In this document: positions 1 to 6,463 of the stretch, piece after piece
How the letters are laid out: each line of letters begins with the position of its first letter
How positions within the stretch are numbered: the stretch's first letter is position 1
From: Planctomycetaceae bacterium
Lineage (GTDB): Bacteria; Planctomycetota; Planctomycetia; Pirellulales; UBA1268
DNA: 6,706 bases
Direction of reading: 5' to 3'
Assembly: GCA_947453125.1 (NCBI GenBank)
Contig: CANGGC010000149.1
Coordinates: 1-6,706, forward strand
Program-made: the position numbers and the translations under genes
The notes under the pieces: generated by a model
The model's input: only the letters and a program-made list of their open reading frames with translations
Told to the model about the DNA's origin: nothing
Databases searched by the model: none

Positions 1-803
1 ATCACGCTCGGACTGACATTCCCGGTAAGCCCCATCTCGGCGTGCCAGCGGAGCTTGCCCGTGCCGGGATCCAAGCCCCACACCTCCCCGGGGACGGCGA
101 CGACGATCTCCTCGGAGCCGTCGGGGAGCGTGACGACGCCGGGGGTACCGTAGGCAAGCTCGAGGGCCGCGGCCTCGGCCTTCCAGACTTCCTTCCCGGT
201 CCGCTTGTCGAGCGCCCGGATCGACTGGCTCTCCTCAGAGGCGTTGCAGATCAGATGCTCGCCATGAAGGATCAGGCTGGCCCCAGATCCCCAGCGGCGA
301 TTGCTCGACTCGCTGCCGACGCCCGTCCGCCAGATCTCCTTTCCCTCCATGTCGAAGGCGACAATCCCCGCTTTGCCGAGGAACGCCCACACCATCTCGC
401 CATCGGTGACCGGCGTGTTGCTCGCGTAGCCATGCTCGGTGAGATAGCCCGCATAGGGATCATCAGGCCCGGGCGCGGCGATGTCGCGCTGCCAGGCCAC
501 CGTTCCGTCGTTCCGATCGATCTTCACCAGATGCCTGGTCGGTCCCTGTCCCCTCGCTCCTTCCGACCAACAGGTGACGAAGATCGCGTCGCCATGGACG
601 ATCGGGCTCGACGACCCTCCCCCTGGCAGCGCCGTCTTCCAGAGGAGATTCTTGCCGTTACTCCAATTCAGCGGCACGTTCGCCCCGGCAGCCCGCCCCC
701 CCGGCCCGCGGAACTGCGGCCAGTCCTCGCCAGTCGCTGACGTGGCGGCCACGAACAGGAGAGCGGCGGCGAGGCCTCCGACGATCTGATCACGGATGTT
801 CAT
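1..803 (-). CDS. PQQ-like beta-propeller repeat protein, secreted (3' end beyond window)
   Basis: This is the N-terminal 267 residues of a larger protein; the reading frame is open to the left edge, so the C-terminus is missing. It starts at the ATG at 803, with a weak AAGGGG ribosome site five bases upstream. Residues 1-25 form a signal peptide (MNIRDQIVGG then a hydrophobic run ending ATSATG), followed by EDWPQFRGPGG, an opening I associate with planctomycete PQQ-like proteins. Propeller-blade motifs of the type 'ALDxxTGKxxW' recur: KIDRNDGTVAWQ (94-105), AFDMEGKEIWR (149-159), ALDKRTGKEVWK (197-208) and GLDPGTGKLRW (243-253). These resemble BamB and quinoprotein dehydrogenase blades. In such planctomycete proteins the blades need not bind PQQ, and no catalytic residue can be assigned here, so no enzyme activity is claimed. 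It lies 32 bases after the YHYH gene and may be cotranscribed with it. Fold assignment is solid; function is open. Confidence 0.85.
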   Translation of the reverse strand, partial: MNIRDQIVGGLAAALLFVAATSATGEDWPQFRGPGGRAAGANVPLNWSNGKNLLWKTALPGGGSSSPIVHGDAIFVTCWSEGARGQGPTRHLVKIDRNDGTVAWQRDIAAPGPDDPYAGYLTEHGYASNTPVTDGEMVWAFLGKAGIVAFDMEGKEIWRTGVGSESSNRRWGSGASLILHGEHLICNASEESQSIRALDKRTGKEVWKAEAAALELAYGTPGVVTLPDGSEEIVVAVPGEVWGLDPGTGKLRWHAEMGLTGNVSPSV

Positions 804-835
804 CGTGGCCCCTTTTTGAACTGCCAGCGCGACCG

Positions 836-2146
836 TCATTCGACGACACGGAGGACGTCGTTGCGTTTGTAGACACGGTTGCGGCCGCCGCGGGCCGCCC
901 CCTCGAACTCGAGGTGGCAGTCGAGGAGGACGCCGAGGGTGGCGTCTTCGGGAATCGCGAGCGTGATCGTGACGAGGTTCCCTTCGCGACGGATCGCGGT
1001 CGCCTCGTAGGGGCCAATCTGCACCCACGACGGCGCCCCCTCGGGCATTGGCCCGGGCTGCCGACCGGCGCCGCGCGGAGAGATCCCTTCGCGCGGATCG
1101 AGTTCGATCGTCACCTGGCGCTTCCCGCCGGGGGCGACCGCGCCTGGACGGACCTCGACGATGGCGGGATCGGCGACCGTCTCACCCTCGGCGTTGTTTT
1201 CGATCGGGCCGCTTCCGGCCCGGCGCAGACCGCGGTTGTTGCTCGGTTCGACGACGCCACGGTAGCCGCCGAGGATGTAGGGAAAGCGCCCCGGCGTGGC
1301 ATGGTAATGGTAGCCCCGGTTGGGGTCGGCGTGGCCGTTGCAGGCGTCGAGCGCGAGGACTGAGGAGGCGAGTTTCTCGCTCTCGTGGGCCATGACACCG
1401 TCAGCTTCGTAGGGGCCGTGGATCGGGAAACCGTCCCAGGCAAAGCCGATGATCGGCGAATGCTGCTTGCCGTCGTCCTTGAATGGGCTTTTCACGCAGG
1501 TTGGATACTTGTGGTAGTGGTAGACGCCGGTCTGCTGGGGGTGGCCGCAGCAGGCGTCGAGCCAGACCTCCGAATAGCCCTCGACCGCGTTCATCCCTCC
1601 CTGCTCGAAGGGGTTGAAGAAGACGACGCCGTTGAGCGCTGTGCCCACCGGCCCCATTGGCAAGCGAGTGGTCGATGCGGCAAGCCGCGGCTCGAGTGGC
1701 AGCCGGAAGGTGAAGTCCTGCACCGCAATCGAGTTTGGATTGCCGCTGTTGGGGAAGATCGCCGTGGGATGGTTGGGGTAGCCCTGGCTTTTGATGACGA
1801 GAAACCCGGCGGGGTGGAGCTCGTTGCCAGGCTCGTGCGAGATCCGCACCTCGTCGATTCCGTCGCCGTTGGAATCGCGACGGTGGTAGGCGAAGAGATC
1901 GACCAGTTGCGCCTCTTCGCCGACGATGTCGCGATGGAGATAGCGCGGCTCGTCGAGCTTGCTTCCGGCCTCGTCGTGGGTGCGGATGTACCACCGCCCG
2001 CCGATCGGCTCGACGCCTGCGGGGGGATCCTGGGAGCAGACGACCGCCGGAAAGAGCAGGACGAAGAGAATGGCGAGTCGAACGAGCACAGAACCGGCTC
2101 GCTTCCGACCACACCCTGCACCGGGAGCCAGGGAGCACATTCGCAT
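836..2146 (-). CDS. YHYH domain secreted protein
   Basis: A 436-residue protein. The start is placed at the ATG at 2146 because it directly precedes a basic then hydrophobic signal peptide (about residues 1-38, VLVRLAILFVLLFPAVVCS). The frame is open up to an ATG at 2284, but that adds 46 residues with no export signal character and overlaps the preceding gene. A second ATG at 2140 is also possible, and neither has a clear Shine-Dalgarno sequence. Residues 91-99 (DSNGDGIDE) look like a single EF-hand or dockerin-type calcium loop. The core is a YHYH domain with two copies of DACxGH-x6-YHYH (197-212 and 267-282), separated by WDGFPIHGPY (237-246). Residues about 325-436 look like a separate beta-rich C-terminal module. 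YHYH proteins have no settled function; the Cys and His content suggests metal binding, which is inference. The PQQ-like gene follows after 32 bases. Confidence 0.82.
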   Translation of the reverse strand: MRMCSLAPGAGCGRKRAGSVLVRLAILFVLLFPAVVCSQDPPAGVEPIGGRWYIRTHDEAGSKLDEPRYLHRDIVGEEAQLVDLFAYHRRDSNGDGIDEVRISHEPGNELHPAGFLVIKSQGYPNHPTAIFPNSGNPNSIAVQDFTFRLPLEPRLAASTTRLPMGPVGTALNGVVFFNPFEQGGMNAVEGYSEVWLDACCGHPQQTGVYHYHKYPTCVKSPFKDDGKQHSPIIGFAWDGFPIHGPYEADGVMAHESEKLASSVLALDACNGHADPNRGYHYHATPGRFPYILGGYRGVVEPSNNRGLRRAGSGPIENNAEGETVADPAIVEVRPGAVAPGGKRQVTIELDPREGISPRGAGRQPGPMPEGAPSWVQIGPYEATAIRREGNLVTITLAIPEDATLGVLLDCHLEFEGAARGGRNRVYKRNDVLRVVE

Positions 2147-2256
2147 GGGAAACCGCCGTGGTGCGGAGTGAACGCGAAACCTGTCGCGACCGGGCTTAAA
2201 CGGCAGGGAAGCAGAAAGGTTTTCCCCACCGTCCAAGGATCTCTGGCAGGAACAGG

Positions 2257-3081
2257 TCAACGTGCCCGACGACGCTCCCAGCACCCCAGTACCCCGATCA
2301 CCAGGCCCAAGGCGCTCCCAAAGCTCGTTGGATCGATCTCGGGCACGGTCGTGAAGCTGACCGTGAACGATCCGTCGTTGTTGGAATAGAACGTCGGGTC
2401 GCCATGAAAATCGGCGCCGTCGATGAAGCCCAGAAACAGTCGCGTTGCGGTGTCTGGAATGAAAAACAGTTGCCTGCTGCCCGATCCGGTGCCGGTCAGG
2501 CCGTCTCCGATGAAGAATGTCTGATTGAGCAACGGCGAGAGCGACGCGAAGTTCGTGCCGAGCGCTGCGGAACCGAAATCGAGTCGCGCCGGCCCTGCCC
2601 CGGAGGGTTCCGTGTCGTTCAGGAACACGCCAGCGAGAAACATGACCCGGCGGTTGGCCGACACATCCTCGAGCAACTGAAGGCCGGAAATGCCCCCGTA
2701 GGAATTGATGTCGGTGTTGAAGCCGTCGGTGTTCGCCGGGGGATACTCCACATAGCCACCGTCTGGCCCGTTGAACTGGCCGCGGTTCGGGTCGCCAACC
2801 GTGTTGTTGTAGGACACCGCCCCGGTCACGGAGTCGATCCTCAGGACTCGGTTCGCGCCGGGCGACAGGCCGAATCCAAGCGGCAGGACGCCCCCTCCCT
2901 GACCGCCCGGGTCGGGGACGGAGGACCGGCCCGCGCCGAACAGATTCGACTGTGCATCAATGACTGCCGCCGAAACCGACTCTGCCGACGCCCGGTCCAC
3001 CAGCGTGATCATCGTGGCAATTCCGAGGGCTGCGATCAGCCCACCCCGACATCCGCTCCTGAACAGTTCGAAGCTCGGCAT
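2257..3081 (-). CDS. Secreted protein with PEP-CTERM-like sorting tail
   Basis: A 274-residue exported protein. The ATG at 3081 is chosen because GAGGAGGT lies five bases upstream and a signal peptide starts there (hydrophobic segment about 15-28, likely cleavage after RASA at 33). The open frame extends to 3279, but the extra part is an arginine-rich antisense artefact of the neighbouring gene. The mature part is Gly/Asn/Asp-rich with few charges, as in secreted surface proteins. Near the end, residues 217-242 (LGFIDGADFHGDP then FYSNNDGSFTV) resemble the calcium-binding tail of LecA/PA-IL-type lectins. The C-terminus has VPEIDP (246-251), a hydrophobic helix (252-268) and ERRRAR (269-274). 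That is the three-part layout of a PEP-CTERM signal read by an exosortase, here in the PEIDP form I associate with planctomycetes. No exosortase lies in the window. The carbohydrate-binding role is inference; the exact function is unknown. Confidence 0.8.
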   Translation of the reverse strand: MPSFELFRSGCRGGLIAALGIATMITLVDRASAESVSAAVIDAQSNLFGAGRSSVPDPGGQGGGVLPLGFGLSPGANRVLRIDSVTGAVSYNNTVGDPNRGQFNGPDGGYVEYPPANTDGFNTDINSYGGISGLQLLEDVSANRRVMFLAGVFLNDTEPSGAGPARLDFGSAALGTNFASLSPLLNQTFFIGDGLTGTGSGSRQLFFIPDTATRLFLGFIDGADFHGDPTFYSNNDGSFTVSFTTVPEIDPTSFGSALGLVIGVLGCWERRRAR

Positions 3082-3086
3082 CAGAC

Positions 3087-3094
3087 ACCTCCTC
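3087..3094 (-). promoter_or_regulatory. Strong Shine-Dalgarno site of the PEP-CTERM-like gene
   Basis: Read on the minus strand the site is GAGGAGGT, followed by GTCTG and the ATG at 3081. It is by far the best ribosome-binding site in the window and decides the start of this gene against the much longer upstream open frame. Confidence 0.8.
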
Positions 3095-3160
3095 AAGGGA
3101 CCACTGGACGAGCCGTATTGAACACGAAGACAGCGTTCGTTGTTTCCCCGCCGGCACCGA

Positions 3161-4750
3161 CTACTTCGCGGCGGCGGGCGCCGGCTTGCCGGTCGGAGCG
3201 ACGACCGGCTTCTTCTCGACCGGCGTCTTCTCCTCCGCCGTGTCCGCGTCGGGGAGGACTTCGAGCGTGAGCGGATCACGCAGCGGCAGATGCGTCACCT
3301 CGCCGTCGAAGAAGTCGGCCATCGTCGCCCGCTTCCCCAGATCCCCCTTCGCGATCTCGTCCCAGTCGCCCACCACGAGAATCGCCAGCTTCGCCGGATC
3401 GAGGTGCTTCTTCGCCACGCGGAGCAGATCCTCCCGCGTCACCGCGCTCACCTTGTCGCGATAGCTCTGCCAGAACTGTGGATCACGCTTCGTCCACTCG
3501 TCGTTGACAAACACCCGAAGCATCGCCGGCTTGCTCTCGAACTGCCGCGGAAAGGTCTCGATCGCCGCGAGCTTCGCCGTCTCGAGCTCCTCGTACGTCA
3601 CCGGCTCCGTCCGCACCCCCTCGATGAGGTCGAGGATGATCTTCGTCGCCAGGGCGACCGTCGCATTCTTGCTCTCGAAACGGGCCTGGAATTGCCCCGG
3701 ATAGTCGACCTTCGGCGCCACCGCCGACGCCGCCGAATAGGCCAGCCCCTCGTTGCTCCGTACCTGCTGCATGATCCGGCTGGTGAACCCGGAGCCGCCG
3801 AGGATGTCGTTGAGGAGCAAAAGCGGGATCGCATCGGGATCGTCACGCTCGATCGATCGCATCCCCATCACCACCTTCCCCTGCGGGATGTCTTTGGGGA
3901 CATGGTAGAGGCCGGGGGCAAGCACGGCCGTCGGGGCGACCGGATCGGGCACCGCAGGGCCCTTCTTCCAGCCGGCGAAGGCCTTCTCCAGCTTGGCGAG
4001 CATCTCACGCTCGTCGAAGTCGCCCGTCACCGAGACGATCATGTTGCCCGGATGGAAGATTCGCGCGTGCACCGCGCGGAGACGGTCCGTCGTCAGGGCA
4101 GCGACGCTCGCGGCCGTGGGCTCACTCGACTCGAAGTGGTCGTTGCCCCACAGCAGTCGCTTCCACTCCCGCGAGAGGATCGACGAGGCGTCGTCGTTGC
4201 GCTGTTTGAGGGCCTCCATCACCCGGGCCTTCGAGGTCTCCAGTCGCCCCGCATCAAACCCCGGCTTCCGCAACATGTCGACGAACAGCCCCAGGCTCTC
4301 GTCGAGATTGCTCGACAGACAGTTCAGCCCGGCCGTCGTGAAGGCATCGTTGCTCCCCACGCCCATCTCGGTGGCGAGGAAGTCGAGTTGCTCGTCAAAC
4401 TCCGCCGGCTTCGCCGTCACCGTCCCCCCCTCACGCACCATCCTCGCGGTCGTGGCGACGAGCCCCGGAACATCAGCCGGATCGAGCGACGCTCCCCCCT
4501 TGAACGTGATCGAGATCTTGACGAGGGGAAACTCGTGGGACGGCGCCACGTAGACCACCGTGCCATCGGCAAGCGTCCGACGAAACTGCTTCGCCTCCGG
4601 AACCTGGAAATCGAGCGACTTGAACTCGATTTCCTCTGGCCGCGCCGGAAGCACCGGCGGCTCCGCGCCGCGCGCCACGAGCCCCGGGGCCACGACAGCC
4701 AGGATCCCCACGAGAGCACGAAAGCGGTGGAACGTCGTCACGGAAAACAC
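3161..4750 (-). CDS. M16 peptidase-like protein, non-zinc subunit
   Basis: A 529-residue insulinase/processing-peptidase homologue. The N-terminus is a signal peptide (about 1-29, hydrophobic LVGILAVVAPGLVARGA). The first M16 half follows (about 55-250), then the second (about 280-470). Where active M16 enzymes have HxxEH, this protein reads ATTAR (99-103, in GLVATTARMV), so zinc cannot bind in the usual way. The second half keeps GGSGFTSR (318-325) and the Arg/Tyr pair R331 and Y338 (RSNEGLAY), which in M16B pairs helps hold the substrate. The tail (about 503-529) is Lys/Pro/Ala-rich and probably disordered. The start is GTG at 4750; a second GTG at 4741 has a better-spaced AGGTG before it, so the start is uncertain by three residues. 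It follows the zinc-bearing M16 gene by 55 bases, and the two probably form one heterodimeric envelope peptidase. It also matches generic 'insulinase family' proteins. Confidence 0.9.
   Translation of the reverse strand: MFSVTTFHRFRALVGILAVVAPGLVARGAEPPVLPARPEEIEFKSLDFQVPEAKQFRRTLADGTVVYVAPSHEFPLVKISITFKGGASLDPADVPGLVATTARMVREGGTVTAKPAEFDEQLDFLATEMGVGSNDAFTTAGLNCLSSNLDESLGLFVDMLRKPGFDAGRLETSKARVMEALKQRNDDASSILSREWKRLLWGNDHFESSEPTAASVAALTTDRLRAVHARIFHPGNMIVSVTGDFDEREMLAKLEKAFAGWKKGPAVPDPVAPTAVLAPGLYHVPKDIPQGKVVMGMRSIERDDPDAIPLLLLNDILGGSGFTSRIMQQVRSNEGLAYSAASAVAPKVDYPGQFQARFESKNATVALATKIILDLIEGVRTEPVTYEELETAKLAAIETFPRQFESKPAMLRVFVNDEWTKRDPQFWQSYRDKVSAVTREDLLRVAKKHLDPAKLAILVVGDWDEIAKGDLGKRATMADFFDGEVTHLPLRDPLTLEVLPDADTAEEKTPVEKKPVVAPTGKPAPAAAK
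3202..3231. repeat. 15-base tandem duplication in the M16 subunit tail
   Basis: Two adjacent 15-base units, 3202-3216 and 3217-3231, differ at one base (cgaccggcttcttct and cgaccggcgtcttct). On the minus strand they encode the tandem pentapeptides EKTPV and EKKPV in the low-complexity C-terminal tail. This is an in-frame slippage-type repeat. Next to it, 3188-3194 and 3203-3209 form a 7-base inverted repeat, which is within the coding sequence and probably incidental. Confidence 0.7.
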
Positions 4751-4805
4751 CTGGGAAAGGAGGGATGAATCGGGGAAGGAAGCGAACCCGAGACTCGAAA
4801 CTGCG

Positions 4806-6374
4806 TCACTCCCCCGCTTTGCGGCGGAACGTCGCTACGCTGCGGTTGGTGGGTGAGAAGTATTCGTTGGCGACCCGCCGGATGTCGGCGGCCGTGACAG
4901 CCTCGTACTTCCGCGGGCCGTCGTTGATCTCCTTCCAGTCGAGCGTCGCCTCGGCGACGGCGAGCTGGACGAGCAGCGACATGTTGCTCTCGAGGCGCCG
5001 GTAATTCCCCGCCGCCACCCGGTTCTTCACCTTGCGGAGCTCGCGCTCGGGCACTTCCCCGGCTTGGAGCTTCGCCAGCTCTTCGTACCAGGCCGCCTCG
5101 AGGGCTTCGGGGGTCGCCTCGCCGCGAGTCTCCGCCTCGAAGGCAAAGAGGCCGGCATACTTCCGCGTGTCAGACGTCGCCTGGGCGCCCGAGGCGATCG
5201 CCCGTTCCTCGACGAGTCCTTTGTAGAGCCGACCGGTGCGCTCGTTGAGGATCTCGGCGAGCATGTCGAGCGGATAACTGTCGACATGGCCGGCCGGGAC
5301 AGTGTGGTAGCGGATCTCGACCGACGGCGGGAAATCCCCCTCGGCGTTCATCCGCTGCTCGGCGAGCTGATCGACCTCGAGCGTCACAACCGGCGGCGGT
5401 GCTTTCTCTCCGGCCGAGATCCGGGAGAAATAGCGGGTTATGAAGGCCTTCGCCGCGGCCGCATCGAAATCGCCGACGACCACGCCGACGAGATTGCCGG
5501 GGCGGTAATAGGTGTTCCAGTATTCCTGCGCCTGATCCTCGGTGTAGCTGTTCAAATCGCTCGGCCAGCCGATGACGGGCCAGGAATATCCGCAGGAGGC
5601 CCAGAACATGCTGTCGAACTGCTCCTGGAAGCGCCCTGTCGGCGTGCTGTCGGTGCGGAGCCGCCGCTCCTCATGGACGACGTCGCGCTCCGAGTAAAAC
5701 TCGCGGAAGACGCTGTCGTGGAGCCGGTCGCTCTCCATCCAGGCCCACAGCTCGAGCTTGTTTGCAGGGACGGTGATGAAGTAGCAGGTGAGGTCGAAGC
5801 TCGTGAAGGCATTCATGCCACTGCCGCCCGCCTTCGTGTAGACCTGATCGAACTCGTCTTTGACGATCGTCGCCGTGGCGGCGCCGTCGTCACCGCGCCC
5901 CTGCTGAGCCTTGATGAGGCTGTCGAGGCGGCCGCGGAGGACGCGGAGGGCCTGGGTGTCGTTGGCGGGATCCCACGGATCGTCGATCTCGCCCTTCAGA
6001 TAACGGTCGTACTGTTCCTTCCACACGAGCCGATTGAGATCCTCGCGCACCTGCCGCTGCTCGGCGCGGAACTCGGCATCGCGCTTCGCGTCACGGGTGC
6101 CGATCGTGTCGGTCCCCTTGAACATCATGTGCTCGAAGAAGTGGCTGATCCCGGTGATCCCGGGGCGCTCGTTGACGCTCCCCACCTTCGCCACCCACCC
6201 GGCACTGACGACGTTCGGCTGGTCGGAGCGCGGCACGAGGAGGAACTGCATCCCGTTGGGGAGCGTGAACTCCTCCACCGCCACCTGCTGGGCGGTGACC
6301 GGCGGGGGGGCGACAAACCATCCCGTGAGGAGAACCAGGAGGCACCCGAAGCGGGCCTGGCGCGGGGACGTCAT
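4806..6374 (-). CDS. M16 family zinc metallopeptidase, catalytic subunit
   Basis: A 522-residue exported peptidase. The ATG at 6374 is chosen because a signal peptide begins there (hydrophobic 11-24, likely cleavage after PVTA at 28). The open frame reaches 6701, but that part overlaps the preceding gene and has no signal character. There is no clear Shine-Dalgarno sequence. The mature protein opens with VEEFTLPNGMQFLLVPR (33-49). The zinc site is HFFEH (78-82), with E81 as the expected general base, followed by MMFKGTDTIGT. The third zinc ligand is probably E236 in ERDVVHEERR (229-238). About 153 residues separate H82 from E236, roughly twice the usual M16 spacing. The extra part (about 95-175) is rich in charged helix-forming residues. 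The second half has NERTGRLYKGLVEE (377-390) but lacks the Arg/Tyr pair (V388 and S395 instead). The partner gene lies 55 bases downstream. M16 enzymes degrade peptides inside a clam-shell chamber; the substrate here is unknown. Confidence 0.93.
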   Translation of the reverse strand: MTSPRQARFGCLLVLLTGWFVAPPPVTAQQVAVEEFTLPNGMQFLLVPRSDQPNVVSAGWVAKVGSVNERPGITGISHFFEHMMFKGTDTIGTRDAKRDAEFRAEQRQVREDLNRLVWKEQYDRYLKGEIDDPWDPANDTQALRVLRGRLDSLIKAQQGRGDDGAATATIVKDEFDQVYTKAGGSGMNAFTSFDLTCYFITVPANKLELWAWMESDRLHDSVFREFYSERDVVHEERRLRTDSTPTGRFQEQFDSMFWASCGYSWPVIGWPSDLNSYTEDQAQEYWNTYYRPGNLVGVVVGDFDAAAAKAFITRYFSRISAGEKAPPPVVTLEVDQLAEQRMNAEGDFPPSVEIRYHTVPAGHVDSYPLDMLAEILNERTGRLYKGLVEERAIASGAQATSDTRKYAGLFAFEAETRGEATPEALEAAWYEELAKLQAGEVPERELRKVKNRVAAGNYRRLESNMSLLVQLAVAEATLDWKEINDGPRKYEAVTAADIRRVANEYFSPTNRSVATFRRKAGE

Positions 6375-6445
6375 GCGGCGATTCCGGAAGGGAATTGGGG
6401 GCTGGAGGGGGTGGCGGAGACCACCAACCGATTTATAGCAGGGTG

Positions 6446-6460
6446 TCCCGCGGAGCGGGA
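6446..6460. other. Short GC hairpin between RMD1-like and M16 genes
   Basis: A perfect 6-base inverted repeat (tcccgc, loop gga, gcggga) lies just after the stop of the upstream gene in the 89-base gap 6375-6463. No T-run follows on the minus strand, so it is not a typical factor-independent terminator. It could act as a weak terminator or RNA-stabilising hairpin, or be chance in GC-rich DNA. A TATAAA hexamer follows (6432-6437, minus strand), but no matching -35 box stands at the right distance. Confidence 0.3.
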
Positions 6461-6463
6461 ACG

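Noticed and set aside
42..740. A 232-codon plus-strand open frame at the left edge, which could be mistaken for the only gene there.
   Set aside because: The minus strand carries a PQQ-like propeller protein with signal peptide and four blade motifs over the same bases; it is easily missed because its stop lies outside the window.
2147..2284. A 46-residue extension of the YHYH protein to an ATG at 2284.
   Set aside because: It overlaps the end of the preceding gene, has no export signal character, and would place the signal peptide internally.
1385..2389. A 334-codon plus-strand open frame across the YHYH gene and into the next one.
   Set aside because: It covers a well-supported minus-strand gene and an intergenic gap and shows no recognisable motif; it is a GC-bias shadow.
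3188..3209. A 7-base inverted repeat with an 8-base loop near the stop of the non-zinc M16 gene, as a possible terminator.
   Set aside because: It lies inside the coding sequence, has no following T-run, and arises from the repetitive Lys/Pro codons of the tail.
3082..3279. An Arg-rich N-terminal extension (RTRRRRRRRSRR) of the PEP-CTERM-like protein.
   Set aside because: It is a frame-shifted reading of the Ala/Pro/Lys-coding tail of the preceding gene; the strong ribosome site and signal peptide place the start at 3081.
3140..4768. A 542-codon open frame on the plus strand, opposite the non-zinc M16 gene.
   Set aside because: Its product is a His/Arg/Leu-rich sequence with no domain or export logic. 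It mirrors the strong third-position GC bias of the minus-strand gene, which has clear M16 motifs.
6432..6437. A TATAAA (minus strand) hexamer as a -10 box for the M16 pair.
   Set aside because: No -35-like hexamer stands 16-18 bases upstream, so it is kept only as a remark under the hairpin entry.
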